Source of the DNA: an uncultured Muribaculaceae bacterium
Lineage (GTDB): Bacteria; Bacteroidota; Bacteroidia; Bacteroidales; Muribaculaceae
Length of the DNA stretch: 64,000 nt
NCBI GenBank assembly: GCA_947628305.1
Contig: CANQZG010000013.1
Coordinates: 1-64,000 of the forward strand
Reading direction: 5' to 3'
Made by a program: the position numbers and the translations under genes. Every line of letters starts with the position of its first letter. The stretch's first letter is position 1. Of this stretch, positions 52,482 through 61,221 are shown piece by piece. The notes below the pieces were generated by a model. The model did not search any database. It saw only the letters and a list, made by a program, of their open reading frames with translations, and was not told the DNA's origin.

Positions 52482-53630
52482 ATGACAAAATACAGCATTC
52501 CCAAACTGCCGCTTTCCTATGACTTGGAAACTAAGGCTGTTTTGAAGCAACTCAATAATGCCAACATGAGATTGGCAGAGCTTAAAGGTGTGGCCATGAC
52601 TATTCCTAACGAGAATATATTGGTAAGCACTCTTACTTTGCAAGAGGCTAAGGACAGCTCTGAAGTTGAGAATATTGTGACTACGCAGGATGATTTGTAT
52701 CAAGGTGCGGCTGAATCATTCTCGGGGTATGCAATTAATGCTGCAACCAAGGAGGTTTTGAATTATCGCGAAGCGTTACAGCATGGATTCCGATTAGTGA
52801 AGGAAAAGGGAGTGCTGACATCTTCTGTCATCAAGGATATTCAGAAACTTCTTGAACATAATTCTGCCGGTTTCAGAAGTGTACCGGGTACAGCCTTAAA
52901 ACGCTCGGATGGTAAAATCGTATATACACCTCCACAAGATAAATCCGAGATTCTTGGCTATATGGATAATATAGAGCAGTTTATCAATGATGATGCCGTT
53001 TCGGAGCTTGATCCTCTTATCAAGTTGGCGATAATTCATCATCAGTTTGAAAGTATTCATCCATTCTATGATGGCAATGGGCGTACCGGTCGTATAATAT
53101 GTGTGCTGTTTCTTGTCTTGACAGGAAGACTGGATCTTCCCATTCTTTATTTAAGTCGTTACATCACTCATAATAAGGGAGAATATTATCGTCTTATTCA
53201 AGCAATCAGAGACAAGAACGAGGACAATGCCGATGAGTGGGAAGCATGGATTCTATTCATGCTCAAAGGTATTGAAGAAACAGCCATTGAAACTACAAGG
53301 CTCGTTAAAGGAATCTCCAAACTGATGGCAGAATTTAAGGCTGTCCTAAGACCCAAATTCGGTAAGCAATATCGTCACGAGCTGCTGAACAACTTATTCT
53401 TCCATCCTTATACAAAAGTTGAATTTCTTGAAAAAGAGTTGATGGTCAGTCGAGTTACGGCACAACGCTATCTTAACACCCTAATGGAGACTGGCTTGAT
53501 TGACAGAGTGAAGATTGGAAGAGCATACTACTATATTAATCTACCTTTGACGAAGTTGTTTATCAGTGTTTCAGATACTGAAAATAATGAAGATGTTCCA
53601 CCCATAGAGTCGGTCTCACCTTCTTTATAG
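52482..53630 (+). CDS. Fic-domain adenylyltransferase (class II, N-terminal inhibitory helix)
   Basis: From MTKYSIPKLPLSYDLETK the protein has 382 residues. The inhibitory helix motif SSEVENIVTTQDD (S/TxxxE) is at about residue 57, and the Fic motif HPFYDGNGRTGRI at about 195 is intact, so it can bind ATP and adenylylate a target once inhibition is relieved. The C-terminus is a winged helix (TKVEFLEKELMVSRVTAQRY). Fic proteins act as toxins, regulators or effectors. A TACCTTTG element lies at 52443. A broken copy of the gene end lies at 54231. Confidence 0.93.
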   Translation: MTKYSIPKLPLSYDLETKAVLKQLNNANMRLAELKGVAMTIPNENILVSTLTLQEAKDSSEVENIVTTQDDLYQGAAESFSGYAINAATKEVLNYREALQHGFRLVKEKGVLTSSVIKDIQKLLEHNSAGFRSVPGTALKRSDGKIVYTPPQDKSEILGYMDNIEQFINDDAVSELDPLIKLAIIHHQFESIHPFYDGNGRTGRIICVLFLVLTGRLDLPILYLSRYITHNKGEYYRLIQAIRDKNEDNADEWEAWILFMLKGIEETAIETTRLVKGISKLMAEFKAVLRPKFGKQYRHELLNNLFFHPYTKVEFLEKELMVSRVTAQRYLNTLMETGLIDRVKIGRAYYYINLPLTKLFISVSDTENNEDVPPIESVSPSL

Positions 53631-53649
53631 GTTTCTGTTCACCATTCAT

Positions 53650-53703
53650 GTTTTGTGAACACCAAGCGCAATTTGCTGTTCACAAAATGGCGTTTTGTGA
53701 ACA
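53650..53703. promoter_or_regulatory. Repeated TTTTGTGAACA palindromes after fic
   Basis: TGTTCACAAAA, five bases, TTTTGTGAACA (53677-53703) is a perfect 11-bp palindrome. TTTTGTGAACA also occurs at 53650 and CTGTTCAC at 53634, so the motif recurs as half sites in 70 bases. It may be a terminator for fic or a protein-binding array. Confidence 0.5.
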
Positions 53704-53835
53704 GCAACAAAATTTATCTTTTCAGATTTGTTGATTTTTGAACAGTTGCATTCCATCGCTTTTTATAACAAAATACAATTGTCTATTCAATAGTTTATTT
53801 ACATAAGTGACTAATAGCCAATCATAATAAATCTT

Positions 53836-53856
53836 TTCAACGAGGAGGAGTATTAA
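53836..53856. repeat. Right copy of the 21-bp direct repeat
   Basis: Identical to the end of the DUF2795 gene. A hairpin terminator (53884-53930, stem CACCAGCGACATAAAC) follows, which is probably the original DUF2795 terminator. The islet between the repeats carries fic but no integrase. Confidence 0.7.
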
Positions 53857-53883
53857 GGCAGTGGAATTATATCGACAACTCAT

Positions 53884-53930
53884 CACCAGCGACATAAACC
53901 AAAGAAATTTGTTTATGTCGCTGGTGTTTT
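53884..53930 (+). terminator. Terminator, probably the original DUF2795 terminator
   Basis: CACCAGCGACATAAAC pairs with GTTTATGTCGCTGGTG around an 11-base loop and is followed by TTTTAT. It lies right after the right copy of the direct repeat. Confidence 0.7.
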
Positions 53931-53990
53931 ATATAACGTAATATCATCGCGTTAACATTTGTTATGGTGAATCTGTCGTATTATCGCTTA

Positions 53991-54035
53991 TTCGAAACCT
54001 GCCTATAAAAATTCGACTGTTAATTCCCGACACTC
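53991..54035. repeat. Truncated family A element end
   Basis: TTCGAAACCTGCCTATAAAA and ATTCGACTGTTAA match the right end of the family A elements, ending CACTC before TAA. The rest of the element is absent. Behind it a TAAATTTG promoter-like site lies near 54070, but no gene follows. Confidence 0.55.
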
Positions 54036-54230
54036 TAAATATTATTTGTTGTCTTTCAAATAATTACTAAATTTGCAACCGTAGGCAGCAATGCAGAGAA
54101 TACGGTCAAGGTTAATGCAGGTGGGTCTGCAGGTTCATAATAAAAAGGGCATCACTTGCCTATACAGTTGTTTCATACACAACATTGGCATCAGCAAAAC
54201 AGTTAGTTAATATTTATGGAATCATATAAC

Positions 54231-54379
54231 ATTCTTATGGAAACAAGGTTTATCAGTAGAGAAAAATTGGTAAAGCCTACTACTATATCAATAATCCTTT
54301 GATGGATTTATTCCTAAGTGTTTCAGATAATCATATCGATGTCACTTCAATTGAATCTGTATCTTCCTTACAACAATAG
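54231..54379 (+). pseudogene. Remnant of a second fic gene (C-terminal end)
   Basis: Two frames together read LMETRFISREKLVKP and AYYYINNPLMDLFLSVSDNH up to a TAG, parallel to LMETGLIDRVKIGRAYYYIN and LPLTKLFISVSD of the intact Fic protein. A deletion in the middle breaks the frame. The remnant ends against the IS3 fragment. Confidence 0.75.
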
Positions 54380-54384
54380 ATACC

Positions 54385-54547
54385 ATTGGCTACCATATGT
54401 TTATCAAGGCCCTCCTCTCTGCATATGGCTCTAAGAGACTCTCCTGATATTAAACGGCTGATTATGTTTAGCCGTTCTTCAAAATTGTGGTGTCTATACA
54501 TAATGCACCCCCAAATGTTTTGTATCTAACTTTTGGGGTGCAGTTCA
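54385..54547 (-). mobile_element. IS3-family (IS150-like) element fragment
   Basis: The minus strand carries the terminal repeat TGAACTGCACCCCAAAAGTT and 45 residues of an OrfA helix-turn-helix (MYRHHNFEERLNIISRLISG, then LRAICREEGLDKHMVANGIY) that then runs into unrelated DNA. Most of the IS is lost. A palindrome (TGCACCCC with GGGGTGCA) spans the end, as in the element at the left window edge. Confidence 0.65.
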
Positions 54548-54704
54548 TTTTAGGGGTGGTTTTTTGTGTCTCATCCGAAATTTTTCATTGATATGTTAAA
54601 TTTGCGCAGTGTCAGTTGATAAATCCGTAGCTGCTGTCGAAGCACCAACACCGACAATTGTTTCGATGTCGATGTTACGTATGTACCGATGTTCACCTGT
54701 ATCC

Positions 54705-55619
54705 TCATCGGAAAAGGAAGCGGCGAAGCTGTTTTGCAAGAAAACGGATGTTCAGGAGGTCTTTTACAAATAATATGCGTTTTCCACCAAGCCATTCTCC
54801 AAAATCCATTAAAGAGTCCCTATAAGCTTCTATAATCGCCGGAACCTCCTCCTCTTCCCAAGGATTCAGGTTGATTTTTCGACAATAATGACGGCGGTAA
54901 AGACGTATGAATTGTTGTATCGCCCGCTTTTTTCTTTTTCATTCCATGCCTCTGCCCCTTTAAGTCCATGATTCTTCGCGAAGCTGCGGAATATTCTGTT
55001 GGGATAGATAATGAAAGGCCCATAATCTTCAGGGATTTGCACTGCAGAGGCGATGCGGTCATATACGCTTGTACACTCGGCAAAAACTTTTTCGCGCGGT
55101 TTGATACACTGTATCGGCTCTATTACTTGAGCATATCTTGCTGGCTTATCAATTATCTTTATCTTGTCGGAAATACCGAGCAATGCAAAAGCCTCGGAAA
55201 TATTAGAATGGAAGGAGTGTATGTCTGGTGTCGGTGAGGTGAATACTATTTTATCCCAATTCGGGCATCTATAGTCGAAAAGAATCCAAAGTCGTGAAAG
55301 CGTTTCCACTAGGAAATGCCCCCAATGTCTATGCAGAGGCCCCCCCGAATAGAACGTGTTCATTAGAGGTTTCAACATCCTTCCCAGCCAAGACTTTCTC
55401 TGCAGTTTCGGAATATTCTTGGTCGCAACTTAAGTCCGACATTTTCCCCAAAGAATCCAAAACTGCACTTTTGTCGAATTCTCCCTCACGAAACAATACG
55501 ATACAGGCATTGTCCAACTGTTTAAAAGATGCCTGTTCCCCTGTCGGGGAACAAAAATTTTGTATAATGTTGGCAATTCGGAATTTTTCTGTCCTTAGAT
55601 ATCTAACCTGCTTAATCAT
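54705..55619 (-). pseudogene. Broken glycosyltransferase gene (DUF563/GT61-like)
   Basis: Three frames make up the gene. The N-terminal frame (55329-55619) reads to VETSNEHVLFGG; the next frame carries GPLHRHWGHFLVETLSRLWI and onward to FIIYPNRIFRSFAKNHGL, the GT61-like core. The break falls in a run of seven G. Removing one G would join the frames as LFGGPLHRHWGHFLVE. A second shift near an A-run leads into a third frame (LNPWEEEEVPAIIEAYRDSL) to a stop at 54705 that may belong to another gene's end. It is probably a dead polysaccharide gene, or possibly phase-variable. Confidence 0.7.
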
Positions 55620-55694
55620 GCCACAAAATTACTCAATCGACCACACTTCTCAAAGTAATGGCACTCCCAATTTTGACTCTACTCCTATGGTTTA

Positions 55695-55805
55695 CTAACC
55701 TTTACCCACGGCTGCATCTATTGCTACGCCAACACCTCACCGTCATCAGCCGCAGCAAATTATCACACACATTGCAATAAAATGTTGACAGGCTCAATTT
55801 TATAA
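55695..55805 (+). pseudogene. C-terminal remnant of a DUF1848-like protein
   Basis: The frame reads LTFTHGCIYCYANTSPSSAA, then ANYHTHCNKMLTGSIL and stops. The THGCxYCYAN cysteine motif near the C-terminus is typical of DUF1848 proteins. No N-terminal part is present. It adds to the gene debris of this region. Confidence 0.55.
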
Positions 55806-55835
55806 CCCCTGATGAATTGCATGGAATTGGTAGGA

Positions 55836-55884
55836 GGGTGTTGCAAAACTCCGAAAAATTGCCCTACCCAGTTTTGCAACATCC
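55836..55884. repeat. Short family D inverted repeat
   Basis: GGGTGTTGCAAAACT and AGTTTTGCAACATCC are inverted around a 19-base centre. The TTGCAAAACT ends match the outer ends of the family D element at 7133 and the arm at 77. It could act as a terminator as well. Confidence 0.5.
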
Positions 55885-55930
55885 TCGTTTTATATCGAAG
55901 AAAGAGAGAGTGGGAGTGTATGACAGGAAT

Positions 55931-56281
55931 CTATTTTGTCAACAGATTATATACCACGACGGCATTGTTGTGTTGTTCATCGTGCGAGGAATATAGAAGG
56001 GTCACGACAGGTTTCTGCGAAAGAAGACGGCGCAACGCCCCGAACGAAGGGTTGTCTTCAAGCTCTCTGACATATCGTGCCTCAAACTCGGGCCATCGGG
56101 TGTCAGAGTCAGCATGAAACCATTCACGGAGTTCGGTAGAGGGCGCGATGTCCTTGTCCCACACATCATAATGGAATGTCTCATGTGAGAGTCCTCGCGG
56201 CCACAATCTGTCTATATACACCCTGAAGCCGTCGGCCGGGGAAACGGGGTCATAAGCCCACTTTAGTCGGTATTGTGTCAT
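55931..56281 (-). CDS. DUF488 family protein
   Basis: The 116-residue protein matches the YeaO-like DUF488 pattern: RVYIDRLWPRGLSHETFHYD, WDKDIAPSTELREWFHAD and VTLLYSSHDEQHNNAVVVYN. The biochemical role is unknown. It is a single gene between the debris region and nifJ. Confidence 0.9.
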   Translation of the reverse strand: MTQYRLKWAYDPVSPADGFRVYIDRLWPRGLSHETFHYDVWDKDIAPSTELREWFHADSDTRWPEFEARYVRELEDNPSFGALRRLLSQKPVVTLLYSSHDEQHNNAVVVYNLLTK

Positions 56282-56370
56282 AAATCATATTTTTGAAAAA
56301 TTTCAACGCCCAATCACACCATATAGTTCACGCTATAAGAATACGCCACTCTCTCCTATCAAACGACACA

Positions 56371-56401
56371 AGGGCGATGCCGGATAATCCGGCATCGCCC
56401 T
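56371..56401 (-). terminator. nifJ terminator
   Basis: AGGGCGATGCCGGAT and ATCCGGCATCGCCCT form a perfect 15-bp stem with a single-base loop, 26 bases after the nifJ stop. The sequence after it on the minus strand (TGTGTCGTTTGAT) is only moderately T-rich. Confidence 0.75.
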
Positions 56402-56426
56402 TGCGGAATTATGTTAACGGTTATCG

Positions 56427-59400
56427 TTATGCGGGGAGGTTGTCGCCGACCTTACCGACCTCGGGGTCTACACCCCATTGCTGCTGGGCGAGACGGCGGT
56501 AGTTGTTGTAACGCCACTGGGCATTTGCCTTGGCAGCGGCGAACAGTTCGGCTGCTTCAGCGGGATACTGCTTCATCACAGAGGCGTAACGCACCTCGCC
56601 TTTGAGGAAGTCCTCAAATTTGTCCCAATCGGGAGCCTTGGAGTCAAGCGAGAACGGATTCTTTCCTTCATCCTCAAGCGCGGGGTTGTAACGCCACAGA
56701 TGCCAGTAACCACATGCGACAGCGTTGATTTCCTCCTGCTGTGCCTTGCCCATACCGGCACGGATGCCGTGATTGATACAGGGTGCGTAGGCGATTACGA
56801 TAGAGGGTCCGTCGTATGCCTCTGCCTCGCGGATAGCCTTAAGGGTTTGGGCGTTGTCAGCACCCATTGCAACCTGGGCGACGTAAACGTAGCCGTATGT
56901 GGTAGCGATGAGACCGAGGTCTTTCTTGCGTACACGCTTGCCTGACGCGGCAAACTTGGCGATTGCGCCGAGCGGGGTAGCCTTGGATGCCTGACCGCCT
57001 GTGTTGGAGTAAACCTCGGTATCGACAACAAGCACATTGATGTTCTTGCCTGACGCGAGCACATGGTCGAGGCCACCGAAACCGATGTCGTATGCCGCGC
57101 CGTCACCGGCGATAATCCATTGCGAGCGTTTAGCGATGAAGCCTTTGTGGAGAAGGATGTTCTTGCAGACATCACAACCGCATGCCTCACAGAGGGGAAC
57201 GAGCTTCTCGGCAATTTCGCGCGTCTTGACTGCGTCGTTGCGGTTTTCAAGCCATTCCTTGGCAAGTGCCTTGATTTCTTCACCACATGTAGGACATGCG
57301 ATTGCATCGTTCATGAGAGCCTCAAGACGCGCGACCATCTTCTCGTTGGCGATTGACATGCCGAGACCGAATTCTGCGAAGTCCTCGAACAACGAGTTGG
57401 CCCATGCGGGACCGTACCCCTTGGCGTTGGTCGTATAGGGTGTCGAGGGGACGGAGCCTGAATAGATTGACGAGCAACCGGTGGCGTTGGCAACCATTTC
57501 ATGGTCTCCGAACAGTTGCGAAATGAGTTTCACGTAAGGAGTCTCACCGCAACCCGAACATGCGCCGGAGAATTCAAACAACGGAGTCGCGAACTGACTG
57601 TTCTTGACATTCTGCTTGATGTCAACGAGGTCCTGCTTGGAAGCCACATTGGCGACACAGTAGTCCCATTCCTTCTGAACGTCAAGCTGCGTCTCGAGCG
57701 GTTTCATCTGCAATGCCTTCACGCCCTTCTTGCCGGGGCAGACATCGACGCAGTTACCGCAACCGAGACAGTCGAGAACATCGACCGCCTGCATGAAACG
57801 CATGCCGGCGAATGTCTTGCCGATAGCGGGGATTGTATCATTTTCTCCGAAAGGAGCGGCCGCCATTTCCTCAGGGGTGATTACAAACGGACGGATAGAG
57901 GCGTGGGGGCATACAAACGCACACTTGTTACACTGTATACAGTTCTCCTCGAGCCATTCGGGGACGAAAGCGGCCACACCGCGTTTCTCGTATGCCGCAG
58001 TGCCCTGCTGCCAGGTGCCGTCGGCAAACTCACGGAAGTCCGAAACCTTGAGAAGGTCTCCATCCTGCGCGTTGATGGGACGCACGATGTTGTTGACGAA
58101 AGCCGGGTCATTGTTCTCGACAGCGCAATCCTCGGCGAGTTGGCTCCATGCCTTGTCGACAGGGAGTTGCTTGTATTCACCTCCACGGTCAACGGCGGCA
58201 TAGTTCTTGTCGACGATGTCTTGCCCTTTCTTGCCGTAGCTCTTGACGATGAACTTCTTCATCTGCTCCACGGCAAGGTCAACGGGAATCACCTCGGTGA
58301 TGCGGAAGAACGCGCTCTGTAGGATTGTGTTCGTGCGATTGCCGAGACCGATTTCCTGTGCGATTTTGGTCGCGTTGATATAGTAGACGGTGATATCGTT
58401 GTCTGCAAAGTATTTTTTGACCTTGGCGGGCAAATTCTTGGCAAGTTCCTCACCCTCCCAGATAGTGTTGAGCAGGAACGTACCACCCTTGCGAAGACCG
58501 CGTGTCACGTCATACATGTGCAGATAGGCCTGTACATGGCATGCGACAAAATTGGGGGTTGTCACCAGATAGGTCGAACGGATGGGTTCGTCACCAAAAC
58601 GCAGGTGGGAACAGGTGAAACCGCCTGACTTCTTGGAGTCGTAGGCAAAGTAAGCCTGACAGTATTTGTCGGTGTTGTCACCGATGATTTTCACCGAGTT
58701 CTTGTTTGCGCCCACAGTTCCGTCAGCACCGAGACCGAAGAACTTGGCCTCGAACGTGCCCTTGCCACCGAGCGCGATTTCCTCTTTGGGGGGAAGCGAT
58801 GTGAAAGTCACATCATCGATTATACCCACAGTGAAGTGGTCCTTGGGCATCGGAAGCGCGAGGTTCTCAAACACGGCGATAATCTGTGCCGGGGTGGTGT
58901 CCTTTGACGCCAGGCCATAACGACCGCCAACGATGAGAGGGGCATCCTCTTTACCGTAGAAACACTCCTTGACATCAAGGAAAAGCGGCTCGCCTGTCGC
59001 GCCCGGTTCCTTCGTGCGGTCAAGCACTGCGATACGCTTTGCTGTGGCGGGGACAGCCGCGAGGAAATGTTTGGCCGAGAACGGACGGTAGAGATGCACC
59101 GACACGAGACCTACCTTTTCACCTTTCTCAACCAAGTGGTCAATCGCCTCCTGGGCAGCCTGTGTTACAGAACCCATCGCGATGATTACACGCTCGGCAT
59201 CGGGTGCGCCATAATAGTTGAACAGACCGTACTTACGCCCGGTGATTTCCGAAATCTTGTTCATGTATTCCTCTACGACCTCGGGCACTGCATCATAATA
59301 CTGATTGCATGCCTCGCGATGTTGGAAGAACACATCGCCGTTCTCGGCCATACCGCGTGCCACAGGGGCATCGGGAGTCAGGGCGCGTGAACGGAACTCG

Positions 59401-60008
59401 GCAAGAGCCTCACGGTCAACCAACGGAGCGAGGTCATCCTGCTCGACAACCTCGATTTTCTGAATCTCATGGCTGGTGCGGAAACCGTCAAAGAAGTTGA
59501 CAAACGGCACACGGCTCTTGATTGTTGCCAGGTGAGCGACGCCTGAAAGGTCCATGACCTCCTGCACACTACCTTCGGCAAGCATCGCGAACCCGGTCTG
59601 ACGCACCGACATAACATCCTGATGGTCACCGAAGATGCTCAGCGCGTGAGATGCTATTGTACGGGCAGATACATGGAATACACAGGGGAGCAACTCACCC
59701 GCGATTTTGTACATATTGGGAATCATCAGCAACAGACCCTGCGATGCAGTGTAGGTTGTCGTCAATGCGCCGGCCTGAAGTGAACCGTGGACAGCACCGG
59801 CCGCGCCACCTTCAGATTGCATTTCCTGAACCAGGACGGTCTCGCCGAAGATGTTTTTACGACCTGCAGCGGCCCATTCATCGACATATTCAGCCATGGT
59901 CGACGATGGGGTGATGGGATAGATTGCGGCCACCTCCGAGAACATGTAGGAGATGTGGGCCGCAGCCTGGTTACCATCACAAGTCAAGAATTTCTTTTCT
60001 TTACTCAT
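56427..60008 (-). CDS. nifJ: Pyruvate:ferredoxin (flavodoxin) oxidoreductase
   Basis: The single-chain 1193-residue enzyme has all domains in order: N-terminal pyrimidine-binding domain (GNQAAAHISYMFSEVAAIYP), gamma domain (AYFAYDSKKSGGFTCSHLRF), two [4Fe-4S] sites (CIQCNKCAFVCPHA and CLGCGNCVDVCPGKKG), and the thiamine-diphosphate domain (GDGAAYDIGFGGLDH, VYSNTGGQASKATP). It converts pyruvate and CoA to acetyl-CoA, CO2 and reduced ferredoxin in the cytoplasm, a main energy step of anaerobes. It is a single gene. Confidence 0.98.
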   Translation of the reverse strand: MSKEKKFLTCDGNQAAAHISYMFSEVAAIYPITPSSTMAEYVDEWAAAGRKNIFGETVLVQEMQSEGGAAGAVHGSLQAGALTTTYTASQGLLLMIPNMYKIAGELLPCVFHVSARTIASHALSIFGDHQDVMSVRQTGFAMLAEGSVQEVMDLSGVAHLATIKSRVPFVNFFDGFRTSHEIQKIEVVEQDDLAPLVDREALAEFRSRALTPDAPVARGMAENGDVFFQHREACNQYYDAVPEVVEEYMNKISEITGRKYGLFNYYGAPDAERVIIAMGSVTQAAQEAIDHLVEKGEKVGLVSVHLYRPFSAKHFLAAVPATAKRIAVLDRTKEPGATGEPLFLDVKECFYGKEDAPLIVGGRYGLASKDTTPAQIIAVFENLALPMPKDHFTVGIIDDVTFTSLPPKEEIALGGKGTFEAKFFGLGADGTVGANKNSVKIIGDNTDKYCQAYFAYDSKKSGGFTCSHLRFGDEPIRSTYLVTTPNFVACHVQAYLHMYDVTRGLRKGGTFLLNTIWEGEELAKNLPAKVKKYFADNDITVYYINATKIAQEIGLGNRTNTILQSAFFRITEVIPVDLAVEQMKKFIVKSYGKKGQDIVDKNYAAVDRGGEYKQLPVDKAWSQLAEDCAVENNDPAFVNNIVRPINAQDGDLLKVSDFREFADGTWQQGTAAYEKRGVAAFVPEWLEENCIQCNKCAFVCPHASIRPFVITPEEMAAAPFGENDTIPAIGKTFAGMRFMQAVDVLDCLGCGNCVDVCPGKKGVKALQMKPLETQLDVQKEWDYCVANVASKQDLVDIKQNVKNSQFATPLFEFSGACSGCGETPYVKLISQLFGDHEMVANATGCSSIYSGSVPSTPYTTNAKGYGPAWANSLFEDFAEFGLGMSIANEKMVARLEALMNDAIACPTCGEEIKALAKEWLENRNDAVKTREIAEKLVPLCEACGCDVCKNILLHKGFIAKRSQWIIAGDGAAYDIGFGGLDHVLASGKNINVLVVDTEVYSNTGGQASKATPLGAIAKFAASGKRVRKKDLGLIATTYGYVYVAQVAMGADNAQTLKAIREAEAYDGPSIVIAYAPCINHGIRAGMGKAQQEEINAVACGYWHLWRYNPALEDEGKNPFSLDSKAPDWDKFEDFLKGEVRYASVMKQYPAEAAELFAAAKANAQWRYNNYRRLAQQQWGVDPEVGKVGDNLPA

Positions 60009-60215
60009 AGAAATCTTATATGTGTTAAAATTAAACTATTTGGAATATTATTACGAATAAACCTGATATTGCCTGAAAACACTTTAGCTATTGGATACAG
60101 TCCTCATCAATGTCATAAAAAACACATTGGCAAAATCTGACGCGAATTTACGAAAATTAATCAGAACGACAATGACATGACCGTTTAATTTACGACATGT
60201 TAACCGATTGACACA

Positions 60216-60584
60216 CTATCTGCGCCATCTCAATGTGACCGCGGCGTTGTCAAGCTGACAACCCGGAATCGGAGGCAGCAGCTTGGCGACAGTCACCCTG
60301 CCAGCCGTGATTTGGGGAAAGCCGACCGTCACAGCGTCAATTATACGACGTGCCACATGCTCTATAAGCATAGACGGCACCGACATCTCCCCCTTAATAA
60401 TATCGACAAGGTCAGCATAACTGACAGTCCCGTCAAGATTGTCAGATGACATCGCATCCGACATGGAGCATTCCACCGACAATGACACTTCAAAATCATT
60501 GCCGACAAGACGCTCCTGCCCTCCCACCCCGTGACAGGAATGTACCCGTAACGCGTTAACCTCTATTGTACCTGTGATTTCCAT
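60216..60584 (-). CDS. folB: Dihydroneopterin aldolase
   Basis: From MEITGTIEVNALRVHSCHGV the protein has 122 residues and matches FolB: LRVHSCHGVGGQERLVGNDF, DLDGTVSY-like NLDGTVSYADLVDIIKGEMS, and the C-terminal VAKLLPPIPG. It cleaves dihydroneopterin in folate synthesis. A longer frame would run into cdd and is not used. The promoter element TAACTTTG ends only six bases before the ATG, so the message may be leaderless. Confidence 0.9.
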   Translation of the reverse strand: MEITGTIEVNALRVHSCHGVGGQERLVGNDFEVSLSVECSMSDAMSSDNLDGTVSYADLVDIIKGEMSVPSMLIEHVARRIIDAVTVGFPQITAGRVTVAKLLPPIPGCQLDNAAVTLRWRR

Positions 60585-60589
60585 AAGTA

Positions 60590-60597
60590 CAAAGTTA
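60590..60597 (-). promoter_or_regulatory. folB promoter with almost no leader
   Basis: TAACTTTG (minus strand) ends six bases before the folB ATG, which places the transcription start at or next to the start codon. Confidence 0.5.
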
Positions 60598-60701
60598 TAC
60601 AATACACCAGGACAGCAGACGAAAATTAGCGTAAATATTGTTAAGGAAGTTTCGATATGACTTTTTTTGGTTATATTCGCAGTTACAAAATCCTTGTACA
60701 C

Positions 60702-61175
60702 ATGACGACCAAAGACATAACGACCACAATCCAGGTATTGCAATACGATGAACTGACCGACATAGAGAAGAAGCTAATCGATGCAGCCCGCGAGGCCACC
60801 CACCGTTCCTACGCACCCTACAGCCGATTCTGCGTCGGCGCGTCAATCGCGCTTGACAACGGCGAGATAGTCCCAGGCTCCAATCAGGAAAACGCTGCGT
60901 TCCCATCAAGCCTGTGCGCCGAACGCACGGCCGCCTATTACGCCCACGCCACCTACCCCGCGTCCAAATTCGCTGAAATCGCAATCGCGGCACGTGGCAC
61001 CGACGGCAATGAGGTCGCCGAACCTATCCCCCCCTGCGGGGCATGTCGCCAAGCCTTGCTGGAATATGAGAAACTCGCCGGGCACGATGTCCCCGTGCTC
61101 CTTGCCGGTCGTGATGAAATCTATCGACTGCCGTCGGTCAAGTCACTCATGCCACTCTCCTTCACCGAATTCTGA
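60702..61175 (+). CDS. cdd: Cytidine deaminase
   Basis: From MTTKDITTTIQVLQYDELTD the protein has 157 residues with the Cdd zinc motifs: NAAFPSSLCAERTAAYYA (CAE) and IPPCGACRQALLEYE (PCxxC). It deaminates cytidine and deoxycytidine for pyrimidine salvage. It diverges from folB; a frame that starts earlier would overlap the shared promoter region. Confidence 0.95.
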   Translation: MTTKDITTTIQVLQYDELTDIEKKLIDAAREATHRSYAPYSRFCVGASIALDNGEIVPGSNQENAAFPSSLCAERTAAYYAHATYPASKFAEIAIAARGTDGNEVAEPIPPCGACRQALLEYEKLAGHDVPVLLAGRDEIYRLPSVKSLMPLSFTEF

Positions 61176-61221
61176 CCCCGTCAGAAACGTATCCTTTCAA
61201 TCAAACAGCAAGATACATTTT

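Noticed and set aside
56478-58322. Plus-strand ORFs of 133-273 residues inside nifJ, and similar ones antisense to the RND gene and rho
   Set aside because: They mirror a highly conserved gene on the other strand and have the composition of antisense frames of GC-rich genes.
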